Assembly: GCF_009601055.1 (NCBI RefSeq)
Contig: NZ_WITI01000008.1
Coordinates: forward strand, 32,790-96,789
Length of the DNA: 64,000 nt
Direction of reading: 5' to 3'
Source: Lactococcus sp. dk101
GTDB lineage: Bacteria > Bacillota > Bacilli > Lactobacillales > Streptococcaceae
The stretch's first letter is position 1. Each line of letters starts with the position of its first letter. The notes below the pieces were generated by a model. It had not been told where the DNA came from and searched no databases. It saw only the letters and a program-made list of their open reading frames with translations. The translations under genes and the position numbers were made by a program. Positions 45,983-54,194 of this stretch are shown piece after piece.

Positions 45983-46453
45983 TTAGATTTTCTCAGCGCG
46001 TAAAAGCAGTTCAGCAGTGAAATTTCCTTCTTCATTTGGACGAACCGCAATGGTATTGCCTGGGCCGATGTATTTGTAGTCTGTGATGGTTTGCATGATG
46101 CCGCCGAAAAATTGACCTGTTAATTGATCTGCCAATTGGGATGCATTGTCTCCGTCAAGACTGACGGAAATGTAGTCTCCTGCCAAAAATTCGAGAACGG
46201 TTGTTCCTTCAAAATCAAAAGCTCCGATGACACCAAAGCCACGTCAAGCCTTCCCATTAAGCACATAATTTATTTGGTAGCTTTGACCGTCACTCAATGC
46301 TGTCAGCGCTGACAGCTTACCAGTTGCTGTAATTTCTTCTTTCAAGCTGGCAGTTTTCTTTGCATTTCCTTCCCAATCGTTGAAATCGTCAAAAGAAGTA
46401 CCGAAAGCGGTCATTTTAAAGTTGTGTTCCATTGTTTTGATAAGATAAGTCAT
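45983..46453 (-). pseudogene. Second GyrI-like effector-binding protein, interrupted by in-frame TGA
   Basis: From ATG 46451-46453 (MTYLIKTMEHNF, with GAGGA upstream) the frame reads to a TGA at 46244-46246 and then continues in the same frame without gap to TAA near 45983. Joined, it gives about 156 residues aligned along their length with the 158-residue paralogue next door (VLEFLAGDYISVSLDG and ITDYKYIGPGN match IIEFPESDYIVV and ITDYAYIGGPN). A single base change (for example CGA to TGA) explains the interruption. A perfect palindrome copy is at 46301-46314. Confidence 0.75.
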
Positions 46454-46518
46454 TGTTAAGTTCCTCACGCACATTGCGTTCTTTCTTTTTATTTATAAAT
46501 TCATTCTATCAAGTAAAT

Positions 46519-46557
46519 GTATCAGAAAATGATACTTTTTATTATTTTTGCTATAAT
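46519..46557 (+). promoter_or_regulatory. Operator-like repeat and leaderless promoter of WYL regulator
   Basis: The perfect inverted repeat GTATCA-GAAAA-TGATAC (46519-46535) overlaps the -35 zone of an extended -10 TGCTATAAT (46549-46557). The -10 ends 6 nt before ATG 46564. The same GTATCAGAAAATG occurs before the P-type ATPase gene. Confidence 0.65.
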
Positions 46558-46563
46558 AAAGCC

Positions 46564-47532
46564 ATGAATAAGACCGAACGAATCAATCTCATCATGCGGT
46601 ATATCAACAACAGAGCACAGTTTGCGATTAAAGAAATCATGCATGAATTTGATATTTCGAGAGCAACAGCCATACGAGACATCAATGAGATTCAGCAAAT
46701 GGGATTTCCCTTAGTAGCAGAGCGTGGACGGGCTGGGGGTTATTTTGTCATGTCCAATCAATTTTTACCATCCGTTCGTTTTACCTCGGACGAATTAAAA
46801 GCTGTTTTCATTAGTTTTATGGCTTCGAAAAATTCACAGCTTCCTTATCTTCAAAATCGTCGTTCTATTTCGGAAAAACTGATTGGTATTGCAACTCAAG
46901 CACAACAAGATGAGCTGATTGATTTGAATCAACTACTTTTGTTTGAAAATACGAATCCTGCAAATCCCAATTTGCTTGAATTGGACGATGCGGCACCGCC
47001 AGAACTTAACCAGCTCATCAGATTAGCATCAAAAAATCAACATTTACAAGTCAGTTATGACATGGGAATGGGCTTTGTTGCACGGATGGATGTTTATATT
47101 TTACATCTCCTCAATAGTAATGGGCAATGGCTGGTAGAGCTTTATGATTTAGAACAGCATCAGTTTATGTTTTTGCCTGTTGTTCAGCTTCGAGATTCAA
47201 AAAGCTCCGAACGAGATTTAGAAATGACCGAGGCAGAGATTTTAGAAGAAAAATTAGATCAAGGCCGTCAAGCAAATCTCATTGTTCTTCTTGATGGAAT
47301 CGCCATTCAACGCTTTAAGAGACTTCATCCACCAGGTTTGATTTTGTCATTTACTGGTATGTTTCAAAGTAGTGGACGTTTTAATGCTCAAATTGATGTC
47401 AGTAATGACGAGGACTTAGATTATTACCGGGATTGGCTCTTGTTTTTAGGCCCAGGTGTTCAATATGTAAAAATACCAGAAGCACTAGCAAATAAAATCA
47501 AGAAACGGGCCGAAAGTCTAATGAAGCCTTAA
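46564..47532 (+). CDS. HTH-WYL domain transcriptional regulator
   Basis: The protein has 322 residues. An N-terminal HTH_11 (about residues 1-60: RINLIMRYINNRAQFAIKEIMHEFDISRATAIRDINEIQ in parts) is followed by a WYL-type ligand domain (about 130-250) and a C-terminal WCX-like extension. This is the YafY/PafC architecture; such regulators bind nucleic acid or small ligands. The start follows from the homologous N-terminus; an upstream in-frame extension has no support. It is divergent from the GyrI-like genes and probably controls them and itself through the inverted repeat in its promoter. No ribosome site is present. Confidence 0.85.
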   Translation: MNKTERINLIMRYINNRAQFAIKEIMHEFDISRATAIRDINEIQQMGFPLVAERGRAGGYFVMSNQFLPSVRFTSDELKAVFISFMASKNSQLPYLQNRRSISEKLIGIATQAQQDELIDLNQLLLFENTNPANPNLLELDDAAPPELNQLIRLASKNQHLQVSYDMGMGFVARMDVYILHLLNSNGQWLVELYDLEQHQFMFLPVVQLRDSKSSERDLEMTEAEILEEKLDQGRQANLIVLLDGIAIQRFKRLHPPGLILSFTGMFQSSGRFNAQIDVSNDEDLDYYRDWLLFLGPGVQYVKIPEALANKIKKRAESLMKP

Positions 47533-47606
47533 TTTTTCAAAAGCCCCTATTACATTTTTTTGAGCTTTGTGTTAAAATAGAGGTAAATCAATACAAAGGA
47601 AGTGCC

Positions 47607-48161
47607 ATGGATTATAAACGCTTATTTTTCAGACTCAATGAAAAATTACAAGAGCACAATTTGACGCTCAAAATACATTGTATTGGTGGTTTTGTTTTGG
47701 AATATTATGGCTTGAAAGCGACCGATGACATTGACGCCTTTTATGAGTCGTCTGAAAAGATTGATCAGTTGGTCGATGAGATTGGAACTGAATTTGGTCT
47801 AGGCACGCAAAAGGAAGCATGGCTTAATCATGCGGTTGGGCAAATCATGTCTGTCAGCGCTGACAACGATGAACTTGTCATCATTGACCTGTCAAATTTA
47901 ACCGTCAGCATTTCATCATTAGAAGCGATTTTGATTGATAAGGTTCAGGCGGGTCGCGCAAAAGACATTCCAGATATTGCTAAAATCATGAAATATTTAG
48001 GCATCAATCGGCCAGACAAGCTTTTAAAAAGAGCTGTAGCTTATAATACTGGCGAGTCAGATCCGGCCATTATCCTTGAAGCTTTTAGCTTGGCTTACGG
48101 CGAGGAAGCATTAAAAAATTATTTACGAGAAAATCCAGAATTGTTGAGGTTATTAAGATGA
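47607..48161 (+). CDS. Nucleotidyltransferase-fold protein (DUF6036-like)
   Basis: The protein has 184 residues. The segment CIGGFVLEYYGLKATDDIDAFYE has the GG-(N)11-DxD signature of the minimal nucleotidyltransferase fold, with the catalytic aspartates in DDID. A second region, SLEAILIDKVQAGRAKDIPDIAKIMKYLG, follows the usual helix pattern. Such proteins occur as toxins (MNT/MenT, AbiEii) or antitoxins that modify RNA or proteins. It overlaps the next gene by 4 bp (ATGA), so the two form a coupled pair. The ribosome site is AAAGGAAG. A perfect palindrome lies at 47852-47865. Confidence 0.7.
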   Translation: MDYKRLFFRLNEKLQEHNLTLKIHCIGGFVLEYYGLKATDDIDAFYESSEKIDQLVDEIGTEFGLGTQKEAWLNHAVGQIMSVSADNDELVIIDLSNLTVSISSLEAILIDKVQAGRAKDIPDIAKIMKYLGINRPDKLLKRAVAYNTGESDPAIILEAFSLAYGEEALKNYLRENPELLRLLR

Positions 48162-48433
48162 GTTGGGTTGACTATTATGTTGCGGCTGCTCAAAAATCAA
48201 AATGGAATTTTGAGCTATGGTTGCGTTATTTGAATAAAGCCATAAATCGAGATGAAATCAGTCTCAGCAAAGAAGAGATTGACACGTTACTGAAATCAGA
48301 AGCTTTGACTAGCTTTCAAAAAGTCTTTTTAGAATTGGCTGTCCAAGAAGGCACAACGCCTTGGCAAATGACAGTGGAAATGTCAGAGCCAGCTCAGTTC
48401 ACGCACTTAAATGCAGTTTTACAAGAATTATAA
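48158..48433 (+). CDS. Small partner protein of the nucleotidyltransferase, unknown
   Basis: The protein has 91 residues. It is helix-rich with no recognised domain (WVDYYVAAAQKSKWNFELWLRYL near the N-terminus, in parts; acidic C-terminus). Its start overlaps the stop of the nucleotidyltransferase gene by 4 bp, and a terminator follows, so the unit holds just these two genes. That layout is common for toxin-antitoxin modules, but nothing in the sequence proves it. Confidence 0.65.
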   Translation: MSWVDYYVAAAQKSKWNFELWLRYLNKAINRDEISLSKEEIDTLLKSEALTSFQKVFLELAVQEGTTPWQMTVEMSEPAQFTHLNAVLQEL

Positions 48434-48453
48434 AAGAGCCTTGCTCTTTTTTT
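48431..48453 (+). terminator. Terminator after the nucleotidyltransferase pair
   Basis: AAAAGAGC-CTT-GCTCTTTT stem with T run. Confidence 0.8.
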
Positions 48454-48529
48454 GTTTTTTCATCATAAATTTTTGACAAAGCTGTTCTGAAGCATTATGA
48501 TGAAAGAAAAAATAAAGTAGGTAAAGCAC

Positions 48530-49348
48530 ATGACAAAACAAGTAGCCCTCATCACAGGCGCTTCCTCAGGAATTGGCTTTGCGACAGCTGTCGCACTAAA
48601 AAAAGCAGGCTACACCGTTTACGGTGCCGCAAGACGCTTGGAAAAATTGGAAGCCCTCCGCAAGTATGACATTAATATTGTCTCTCTTGATGTTACAGAA
48701 GACACTTCTATAGAGCAATGCATCAAAACAATATTTGATGCAGAAGGACGCATTGATGTTCTAGTAAATAATGCGGGTTATGGATCATTTGGTGCGGTTG
48801 AAGATGTACCGATGACTGAGGCCAGATGACAAATCGAAGTGAATTTGTTTGGCTTGGCACGCATGACACAACTGGTTTTGCCGGTCATGCGCGGACAAAA
48901 AACAGGAAAAATTGTCAACATTTCATCAATGGGTGGCAAAATCTGGACGCCTTTTGGCGCATGGTATCATGCAACCAAATTTGCGATTGAAGGCTTTTCA
49001 GATAGTTTACGACTGGAAGTCAAACCATTTGGTATCGATGTGATCTTGATTGAACCCGGTGGAATTGCGACAGATTGGGGAGAGATTGCGGCGGAACATT
49101 TAATCGAGAGCTCAAGTGAGGGGGCATACAAAACGCTTGCGCTCAGCGGTGCAGCTTCCCTTAGAAAAATGTACACGGGCAACCAACTCACCTCGCCTGA
49201 CGTGATTGCTAACTGTATAAGGAAAGCTGTTCAAAAGAAAAAGCCAAAGACGAGATATTTGATTGGTTACATGGCCAAGCCGTCAGTACTGATGAAAAAT
49301 CTTCTGGGCGATAAATTATATGACAAAATCATCATGAAAATGTTTTAA
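48530..49348 (+). pseudogene. Short-chain dehydrogenase/reductase, interrupted by in-frame TGA
   Basis: The frame opens with the SDR cofactor motif ITGASSGIGFATA and continues through NNAGYGSFG to TGA 48827-48829. It then runs on in the same frame with QIEVNLFGLARMTQ, the catalytic NISSMGG serine and YHATK tyrosine-lysine, and ends at 49348. Without the TGA it would be 272 residues, the normal length. SDR relatives have a second arginine where the TGA lies (EARRQ), so CGA to TGA is the simplest explanation. The product is inactive unless read through, because the catalytic residues lie after the stop. Confidence 0.85.
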
Positions 49349-49391
49349 TGAGCATTTAAAAAATAAATGTTGTCTTTTTGTCGGTTTATTG

Positions 49392-49397
49392 TATAAT
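49392..49397 (+). promoter_or_regulatory. -10 box before DUF1622 gene
   Basis: TATAAT with a TTGTCT 16 bp upstream. Confidence 0.5.
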
Positions 49398-49444
49398 ATA
49401 AATCATAAGTAACTGCTTTATCATATAAAAACAGGAGACTCTTG

Positions 49445-49788
49445 ATGATTTATGAATTTATTAAGCACTATATTTTCTCTTTTTCCGTCTTGCTTATCAA
49501 CGGCATTTCAATCCTCATTATACTTTATGGCACGCTGACAGCATTTATTCGAATGCTAAGCGACCGTAATACCAATCCAGTCACGCGCAACCAATGGATT
49601 AAAACCTATCTTGGCTCTTACATTTTGTTGTCACTTGAGTTTTTGATCGTGGCCGATATCATCGAAACCATTATCAACCAACCTTCCAAGACATTGCTAA
49701 ACTGGGAATTATCGTTGTCATTCGAACCTTTATTTCTTATTTCTTAAATAAAGAAATCGAAGAAGGTAATAAGGAATACAATAAATAA
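49445..49788 (+). pseudogene. DUF1622 membrane protein, frameshifted
   Basis: ATG 49445 follows AGGAG. Two helices are read (about residues 8-28 and 52-75, IVADIIETIIN). The frame then leaves the family sequence near 49677-49684 (AACCAACC) and ends at 49747. In another frame the expected continuation TFQDIAKLGIIVVIRTFISYFL, given here in part, and the polar tail run to TAA 49786-49788. One missing base, probably a C giving AACCCAACC, explains the break. DUF1622 proteins are small three-helix membrane proteins of unknown function. Confidence 0.75.
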
Positions 49789-49819
49789 AAAGCTTCTGTC
49801 AGCACTGACAGAAGTTTTT
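49787..49819. terminator. Terminator built on TGTCAGCACTGACA between convergent genes
   Basis: AGCTTCTGTCAGCACTGACAGAAGTTTTTTT. The core is a perfect copy of the interspersed palindrome, and A and T tracts flank it. Confidence 0.85.
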
Positions 49820-50185
49820 TTAGATGAAAAATAAGCTGGTGGTCGAATAATCACACAGTTGATTTTCCTTGTAAAGCTCAAGTGTGAAATCATGGCATTG
49901 GTGGGCTTGTGCATGATGAAGCGTAATGTTTAAAATCAAGTCAATATTGACTAAACCGCCAATTCCTAAGTCAATCATAGACACTTCCAGCGGTAAAGCC
50001 TGCTTATCAAAAATAATGCTGTTGGGACTTTTGAGCCGAAATTGGTACTGACTGGGCATTCCGTCAATGATGAGCTTTGCCACCAGATTGAGCGTTGCAT
50101 CAAATGGATTGGGTGTCGGTACTGAAATAATCGTATCCATCGTGTTATTATTTACTGTCGGGAAAAATAAATTTATTTTATTCAT
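49820..50185 (-). CDS. Conserved-looking small protein of unknown function
   Basis: The protein has 121 residues. It is beta-strand-rich with alternating hydrophobic residues (FDATLNLVAKLIIDGM, MIDLGIGGLVNIDLILNITL), no signal peptide and no membrane helix. The pattern suggests a small beta-sandwich of the kind seen in bacterial chaperone or host-interaction proteins, but I do not recognise the family. The ribosome site is AAAGGAAA. It is divergent from the P-type ATPase gene across a 305 bp region full of repeats. Confidence 0.6.
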   Translation of the reverse strand: MNKINLFFPTVNNNTMDTIISVPTPNPFDATLNLVAKLIIDGMPSQYQFRLKSPNSIIFDKQALPLEVSMIDLGIGGLVNIDLILNITLHHAQAHQCHDFTLELYKENQLCDYSTTSLFFI

Positions 50186-50490
50186 TTGGATTTCCTTTTA
50201 TCTTGTCATTTATTTATTATTATACGCTTTATTTTGAAAATAAAAAAGCCCATCTGGTGAGTTGTGGACAATAGGAGCGGAATGTATGTGCTTTCATACA
50301 TACAATTATATTATAACCTATTGTCAGACTTAAAGATACATATTTATACAAAAGAGGAATATGTATCAGAAAATGTAACAGCTTTCTTCTTTTATTGACC
50401 TGCCTTACACTATGGTAAGCTACAAAGTGACAGTCTTATGGTAAAATAGTTACAAGAACATGTAAGCTTTCAAAAAGAAAGGAACCAGAC
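50186..50490. promoter_or_regulatory. Repeat-rich regulatory region before the P-type ATPase gene
   Basis: GACAATAGG (50267-50275) and CCTATTGTC (50317-50325) form an outer 9-bp stem. ATGTATG/CATACAT (50282-50288, 50295-50301) forms an inner hairpin. GTATCAGAAAATG (50363-50375) repeats the WYL operator motif. TTGACC (50395-50400) is followed by CTTAC-ACTATG-GTAAG, a MerR-like arrangement in a long spacer, and a second extended -10 TGGTAAAAT lies at 50449-50457. TATGGTAA occurs twice. Confidence 0.6.
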
Positions 50491-52848
50491 ATGGATAGAA
50501 TAAAGCATTCAGGACTGAGTCATGCGCAAGTAGAAGAACGCATGGCAAAGGGTCAAGTCAATCTGATTACGAGTGTCAATAATAAAAGCATCAAAGAAAT
50601 CATCTTAAAAAATTCACTAACCCTCTTTAATTTAATCAATGCCTTACTTGCAGTGATTGTTATTATGGTAGGTTCATATAAAAACCTCTTATTTATCATT
50701 TCCATTCTGGTCAACACTGGGATTGGTATTTTTCAAGAAATCAAAGCCAAACGCTTGATTGATAAAATCTCGGTTGACGAAATCAGTGCCGTTCGTCTGG
50801 TCAGATCTGACCAAGAAGTTTTGCTACCGAAAGAAGAAATTGTCATTGATGACATTTTGTTGCTTGAGAAGGGAAGTCAAGTCCCAGTTGATGTGGTCAA
50901 TCTGGACGAAAAAGTTTATATTGACGAGTCTTTGATTACGGGGGAGTCTGAGCTGATTGAAAAAAACAGCGGCGATAAGATTTATTCTGGCTCTATCATT
51001 GTTCAAGGCAAAAGTGCCATGCGTGCCATTGCTGTTGGCGAGGACACCATCATCAATACGCTGACCCTTGAAGCCAAGAAAATCAAAACGAAAAAATCAA
51101 AAACACAAATTGATATTGATAAAATTTTAAAAGTCATTGCATTTTTGGTTATTCCAGTCTCTTTGATTATTTTCTTAAATCAAATGTTTTTCACAGACCT
51201 CAATTTCTCCTCTCCAGACTCGAAAAAATTACTGCTCATTGGCGGTGTGACAGCCATTACCAGTCTCATCCCAGAAGGGTTGGTTTTATTGGCTTCTGGC
51301 GCATTAGCAATTGGTGCTGTAAAGCTGTCGCAAAAAAGAGTCTTGGCTCAAGACTTGCCTGCCATTGAAACGTTAGCACGTGTGGATACGGTTTGTTTTG
51401 ATAAGACAGGAACCATCACAGAAGGTAAAATGACCTTATCTGACGTGCGTTATTTTTCTGAAAAAGAAAAAGTTGACCAAATCATGTCCACATTTATCCA
51501 GTTAGACAAAGATGGCAACGCAACGACCTTAGCCCTGCAAGAAAAGTACAATCAAGCAAAAGAAAATTTGGCTTTCGAGAAATTCTTGCCTTTTTCGTCC
51601 ATCAATAAATATCAAGCCCTTCAAGTCATAGCTGACGGGACTTACATTCTTGGTGCTTTTGATATTGTCAGTGCTGACTATACGGCTGAACAAGAAGAAG
51701 CCATTCATCAGGCTGCAAAAACAGGTCATCGTGTGCTCGCATTGGTGCACAGTCTCAAGCCAATCGATGATAAAGATATTCTGAAATCAAGTGAACTCCT
51801 CAGTCTCTTCTTTATTCAAGACAAACCAAAACAATCAGCACTTGAAATTATTGAATTCTTCAAGAGCCAACAGATTGACATTAAAGTCATTTCTGGTGAC
51901 CACATGGATACAGTGGCTGCCATTGCAAAAGAGGTTGGGATTGACGGAAATGCCATTGACCTCTCACAAGTTAATCTTGAGCAAGAGCCAACACTCGACC
52001 TTGAGGGTATCAGCATTTATGGACGTGCCAAACCTAAAGACAAACGTGAGATTATCAAGCAGTTGCAAGAAAATGGACACGTGGTTGCCATGGTTGGCGA
52101 TGGCATTAACGATGTCCTTGCACTTAAAAATGCAGACTGTGCGATTGCTTTTGGAAATGGCGAGGACGCCACCAAATCCGTCGCTCAATTCGTGCTCTTA
52201 GACAATGATTTTTCAAAAGTGCCACTGATTATGCGAGAAGGACGCAAGGTAATCAATAACATCAATCGTGTCGCTGGTATGAGCTTATTGCGCGTGATAT
52301 ACACCATTGTTTTTGTAGCGCTCATGCTCTTTACAGTGAACCATTTTCCACTTGAATCAATCAATCTGACGCTGGTTGGTGTATTGACGATAGGCGTGCC
52401 AAGTAGTCTTCTCATTCTAGAAAATGATGTGCAACGGATTAAAAATAATTTCCTCGATCGCATCGTAAAAGAAATGGTGCCTTACGGCATATTGATCGGT
52501 GTTGCCATGTTTACCTTCATGATTTGGACAAATTCGAGACCAATCTACAGCGTAACCAGTCCAACAGAAATTTCAACGCGCCTCTTTATCACAGATACGA
52601 CGCTCATTATTGGGAGCCTCCAACTCTTTGTCCTATACATGATTTGCAAACCCTTGAGCAACTACCAAAAATATGTTATCCTCTTTTCCATGCTGATTTT
52701 TTATACCACCTACTTTATCACACCCATCTCACGTTTCATCGGCACCACGTCAATAAAATACCTTTACTTTATTGTTCCAACAATCCTTTGTATGCTAGCC
52801 ATCAAACTGGTGAGTCTGATTTATCATGCCAATGTCAAGGAAAAATAA
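50491..52848 (+). CDS. P-type cation-translocating ATPase (PEGL type)
   Basis: The protein has 785 residues. The actuator domain has LITGESELIEK. Membrane helix M4 carries SLIPEGLV, the PEGL signature of calcium/magnesium-type pumps. The phosphorylation site is CFDKTGTITEG near residue 303, and the hinge is GDGINDVLALK. About eight helices in total are seen, and no N-terminal heavy-metal domain. It resembles the CtpE/YfgQ group, for which calcium transport has been reported, so calcium is possible but not shown. The ribosome site is AAAGGAA. Two palindrome copies (50800, 51666) are inside. It is likely controlled by the repeats upstream. Confidence 0.87.
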   Translation: MDRIKHSGLSHAQVEERMAKGQVNLITSVNNKSIKEIILKNSLTLFNLINALLAVIVIMVGSYKNLLFIISILVNTGIGIFQEIKAKRLIDKISVDEISAVRLVRSDQEVLLPKEEIVIDDILLLEKGSQVPVDVVNLDEKVYIDESLITGESELIEKNSGDKIYSGSIIVQGKSAMRAIAVGEDTIINTLTLEAKKIKTKKSKTQIDIDKILKVIAFLVIPVSLIIFLNQMFFTDLNFSSPDSKKLLLIGGVTAITSLIPEGLVLLASGALAIGAVKLSQKRVLAQDLPAIETLARVDTVCFDKTGTITEGKMTLSDVRYFSEKEKVDQIMSTFIQLDKDGNATTLALQEKYNQAKENLAFEKFLPFSSINKYQALQVIADGTYILGAFDIVSADYTAEQEEAIHQAAKTGHRVLALVHSLKPIDDKDILKSSELLSLFFIQDKPKQSALEIIEFFKSQQIDIKVISGDHMDTVAAIAKEVGIDGNAIDLSQVNLEQEPTLDLEGISIYGRAKPKDKREIIKQLQENGHVVAMVGDGINDVLALKNADCAIAFGNGEDATKSVAQFVLLDNDFSKVPLIMREGRKVINNINRVAGMSLLRVIYTIVFVALMLFTVNHFPLESINLTLVGVLTIGVPSSLLILENDVQRIKNNFLDRIVKEMVPYGILIGVAMFTFMIWTNSRPIYSVTSPTEISTRLFITDTTLIIGSLQLFVLYMICKPLSNYQKYVILFSMLIFYTTYFITPISRFIGTTSIKYLYFIVPTILCMLAIKLVSLIYHANVKEK

Positions 52849-52870
52849 AAGAAGCCGCAAGGCTTTTTTT
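52849..52870 (+). terminator. P-type ATPase terminator
   Basis: AAGCC-GCA-AGGCTT hairpin with T7. Confidence 0.8.
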
Positions 52871-52948
52871 ATTGGATTTACAAGGCCGTCAGCTCTGACA
52901 AGCTTTCAAAGTAACTTATCACTAGCAAAATCTCCTTTTTAAGAACTG

Positions 52949-52964
52949 TGGTATAATGAAAAGA
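52949..52964 (+). promoter_or_regulatory. Extended -10 placed for a leaderless mRNA (DadA-like gene)
   Basis: TGGTATAAT (52949-52957) ends 6 nt before ATG 52964, and no Shine-Dalgarno sequence is present. Confidence 0.65.
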
Positions 52965-54076
52965 TGAAAAAAATAGCAATTATTGGCGGTGGCATCATCG
53001 GAATGACCTTAGCCAATTATATCGACCCAGAACAATTTGAAATCACCCTCATTGATGCTGGTCACAATCAAGCAACGAAAGCCAGTGCGGGAATCATTTC
53101 TCCTTGGCTCTCAAAAAGAAGAAATAAAAAATGGTATCTCCTCGCAAAAAATGGTGCGGCATTTTTGGAACAACTGGTTGCTGATTTTGAGCTTGACGAA
53201 AGCATTTATGAAAAATGTGGAAGCTTGTTTGTCCGCGACAAAGATGCTCTAAAGGCTCTTGAAGAACTCGCTATCGAGCGGAAGAAAGAAGCCCCAGAAA
53301 TCGGAGACATCCGTCTTCTTTCGCCTGAGGAAACAAGCGCGATGCTCCCTTTGTTGAAATCAACAGAAAGTTTGTATATTTCTGGTGGTGCAAGACTTGA
53401 TGGAAAGGCTTATCTTGAAGCGCTCAAAAAACGCGCCCAAGCACGCGGTGTAAGCTTTATTAGTGCACAGGCGAAAGTTGAAAAAAAGGAAAATTCATGG
53501 CTTGTCAGTACTGACACAGACGGATTTCTTTTTGATCAGCTTGTTTTGACAGTTGGGCCAGCGCTCAATCAAATGCTTCAACCCTTGGGCTACACCGCGG
53601 CCGTTACTGCTCAAAAAGGTCAGCTTTTATCTTTTGATACATCTTTCACAACAGGGCAATGGCCCGTTGCCTTTTTGGAAGGAGAAGCAGATTTAATTCC
53701 TTTTCAAGATGGAAAAATTTTATTAGGCGCAACGCATGAAAATGAAGCGGGTTGGGATCTTGCGCCAACTCAAGCAGCCTATGACCAACTGACACAAGGC
53801 GTGCATCGTTTTTTAAAGGATGACCAAGTTCTTGATTTCCCATATCATTACCGTGTCGGAACCCGTGCCTATACGAAAGATTTTGCACCATTTTTTGGAC
53901 CAATTGAGACCGAGAAAAATCTGATGCTAGCAAGCGGGCTCGGTTCGTCAGGGCTGACAACAGGCCCTTACATTGCCTATCTGATGGCTGATTACATCAA
54001 TCATTCCTCAAAAGAGTGGGAAACCAGTGCCTTTCAGAAAGAAATGGCGCTTTACGTATGGCCAACAGAGAAATAA
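52964..54076 (+). CDS. FAD-dependent amino acid oxidase-like protein (DadA/ThiO family)
   Basis: The protein has 370 residues. The N-terminal FAD motif is IAIIGGGIIGMTLANY. Typical DAO-family segments follow: KASAGIISPWLS, LYISGGARLDGKAYLEAL and, near the C-terminus, ASGLGSSGLTTGPYIAYLMAD. Members oxidise D-amino acids, glycine or sarcosine; the substrate is not assigned. It is monocistronic. Three palindrome copies lie in or just before it (52887, 53503, 53946). The promoter geometry suggests a leaderless transcript. Confidence 0.85.
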   Translation: MKKIAIIGGGIIGMTLANYIDPEQFEITLIDAGHNQATKASAGIISPWLSKRRNKKWYLLAKNGAAFLEQLVADFELDESIYEKCGSLFVRDKDALKALEELAIERKKEAPEIGDIRLLSPEETSAMLPLLKSTESLYISGGARLDGKAYLEALKKRAQARGVSFISAQAKVEKKENSWLVSTDTDGFLFDQLVLTVGPALNQMLQPLGYTAAVTAQKGQLLSFDTSFTTGQWPVAFLEGEADLIPFQDGKILLGATHENEAGWDLAPTQAAYDQLTQGVHRFLKDDQVLDFPYHYRVGTRAYTKDFAPFFGPIETEKNLMLASGLGSSGLTTGPYIAYLMADYINHSSKEWETSAFQKEMALYVWPTEK

Positions 54077-54194
54077 AAATTTTCTTCACTGAATAATCAT
54101 ACAGTAATAGAAAAATATTATCATAAATTATATAATATAAATTGTATAATATAATGTTTTTACTTACTGTTTTTTTATTTTAGGAGGAATGAAA

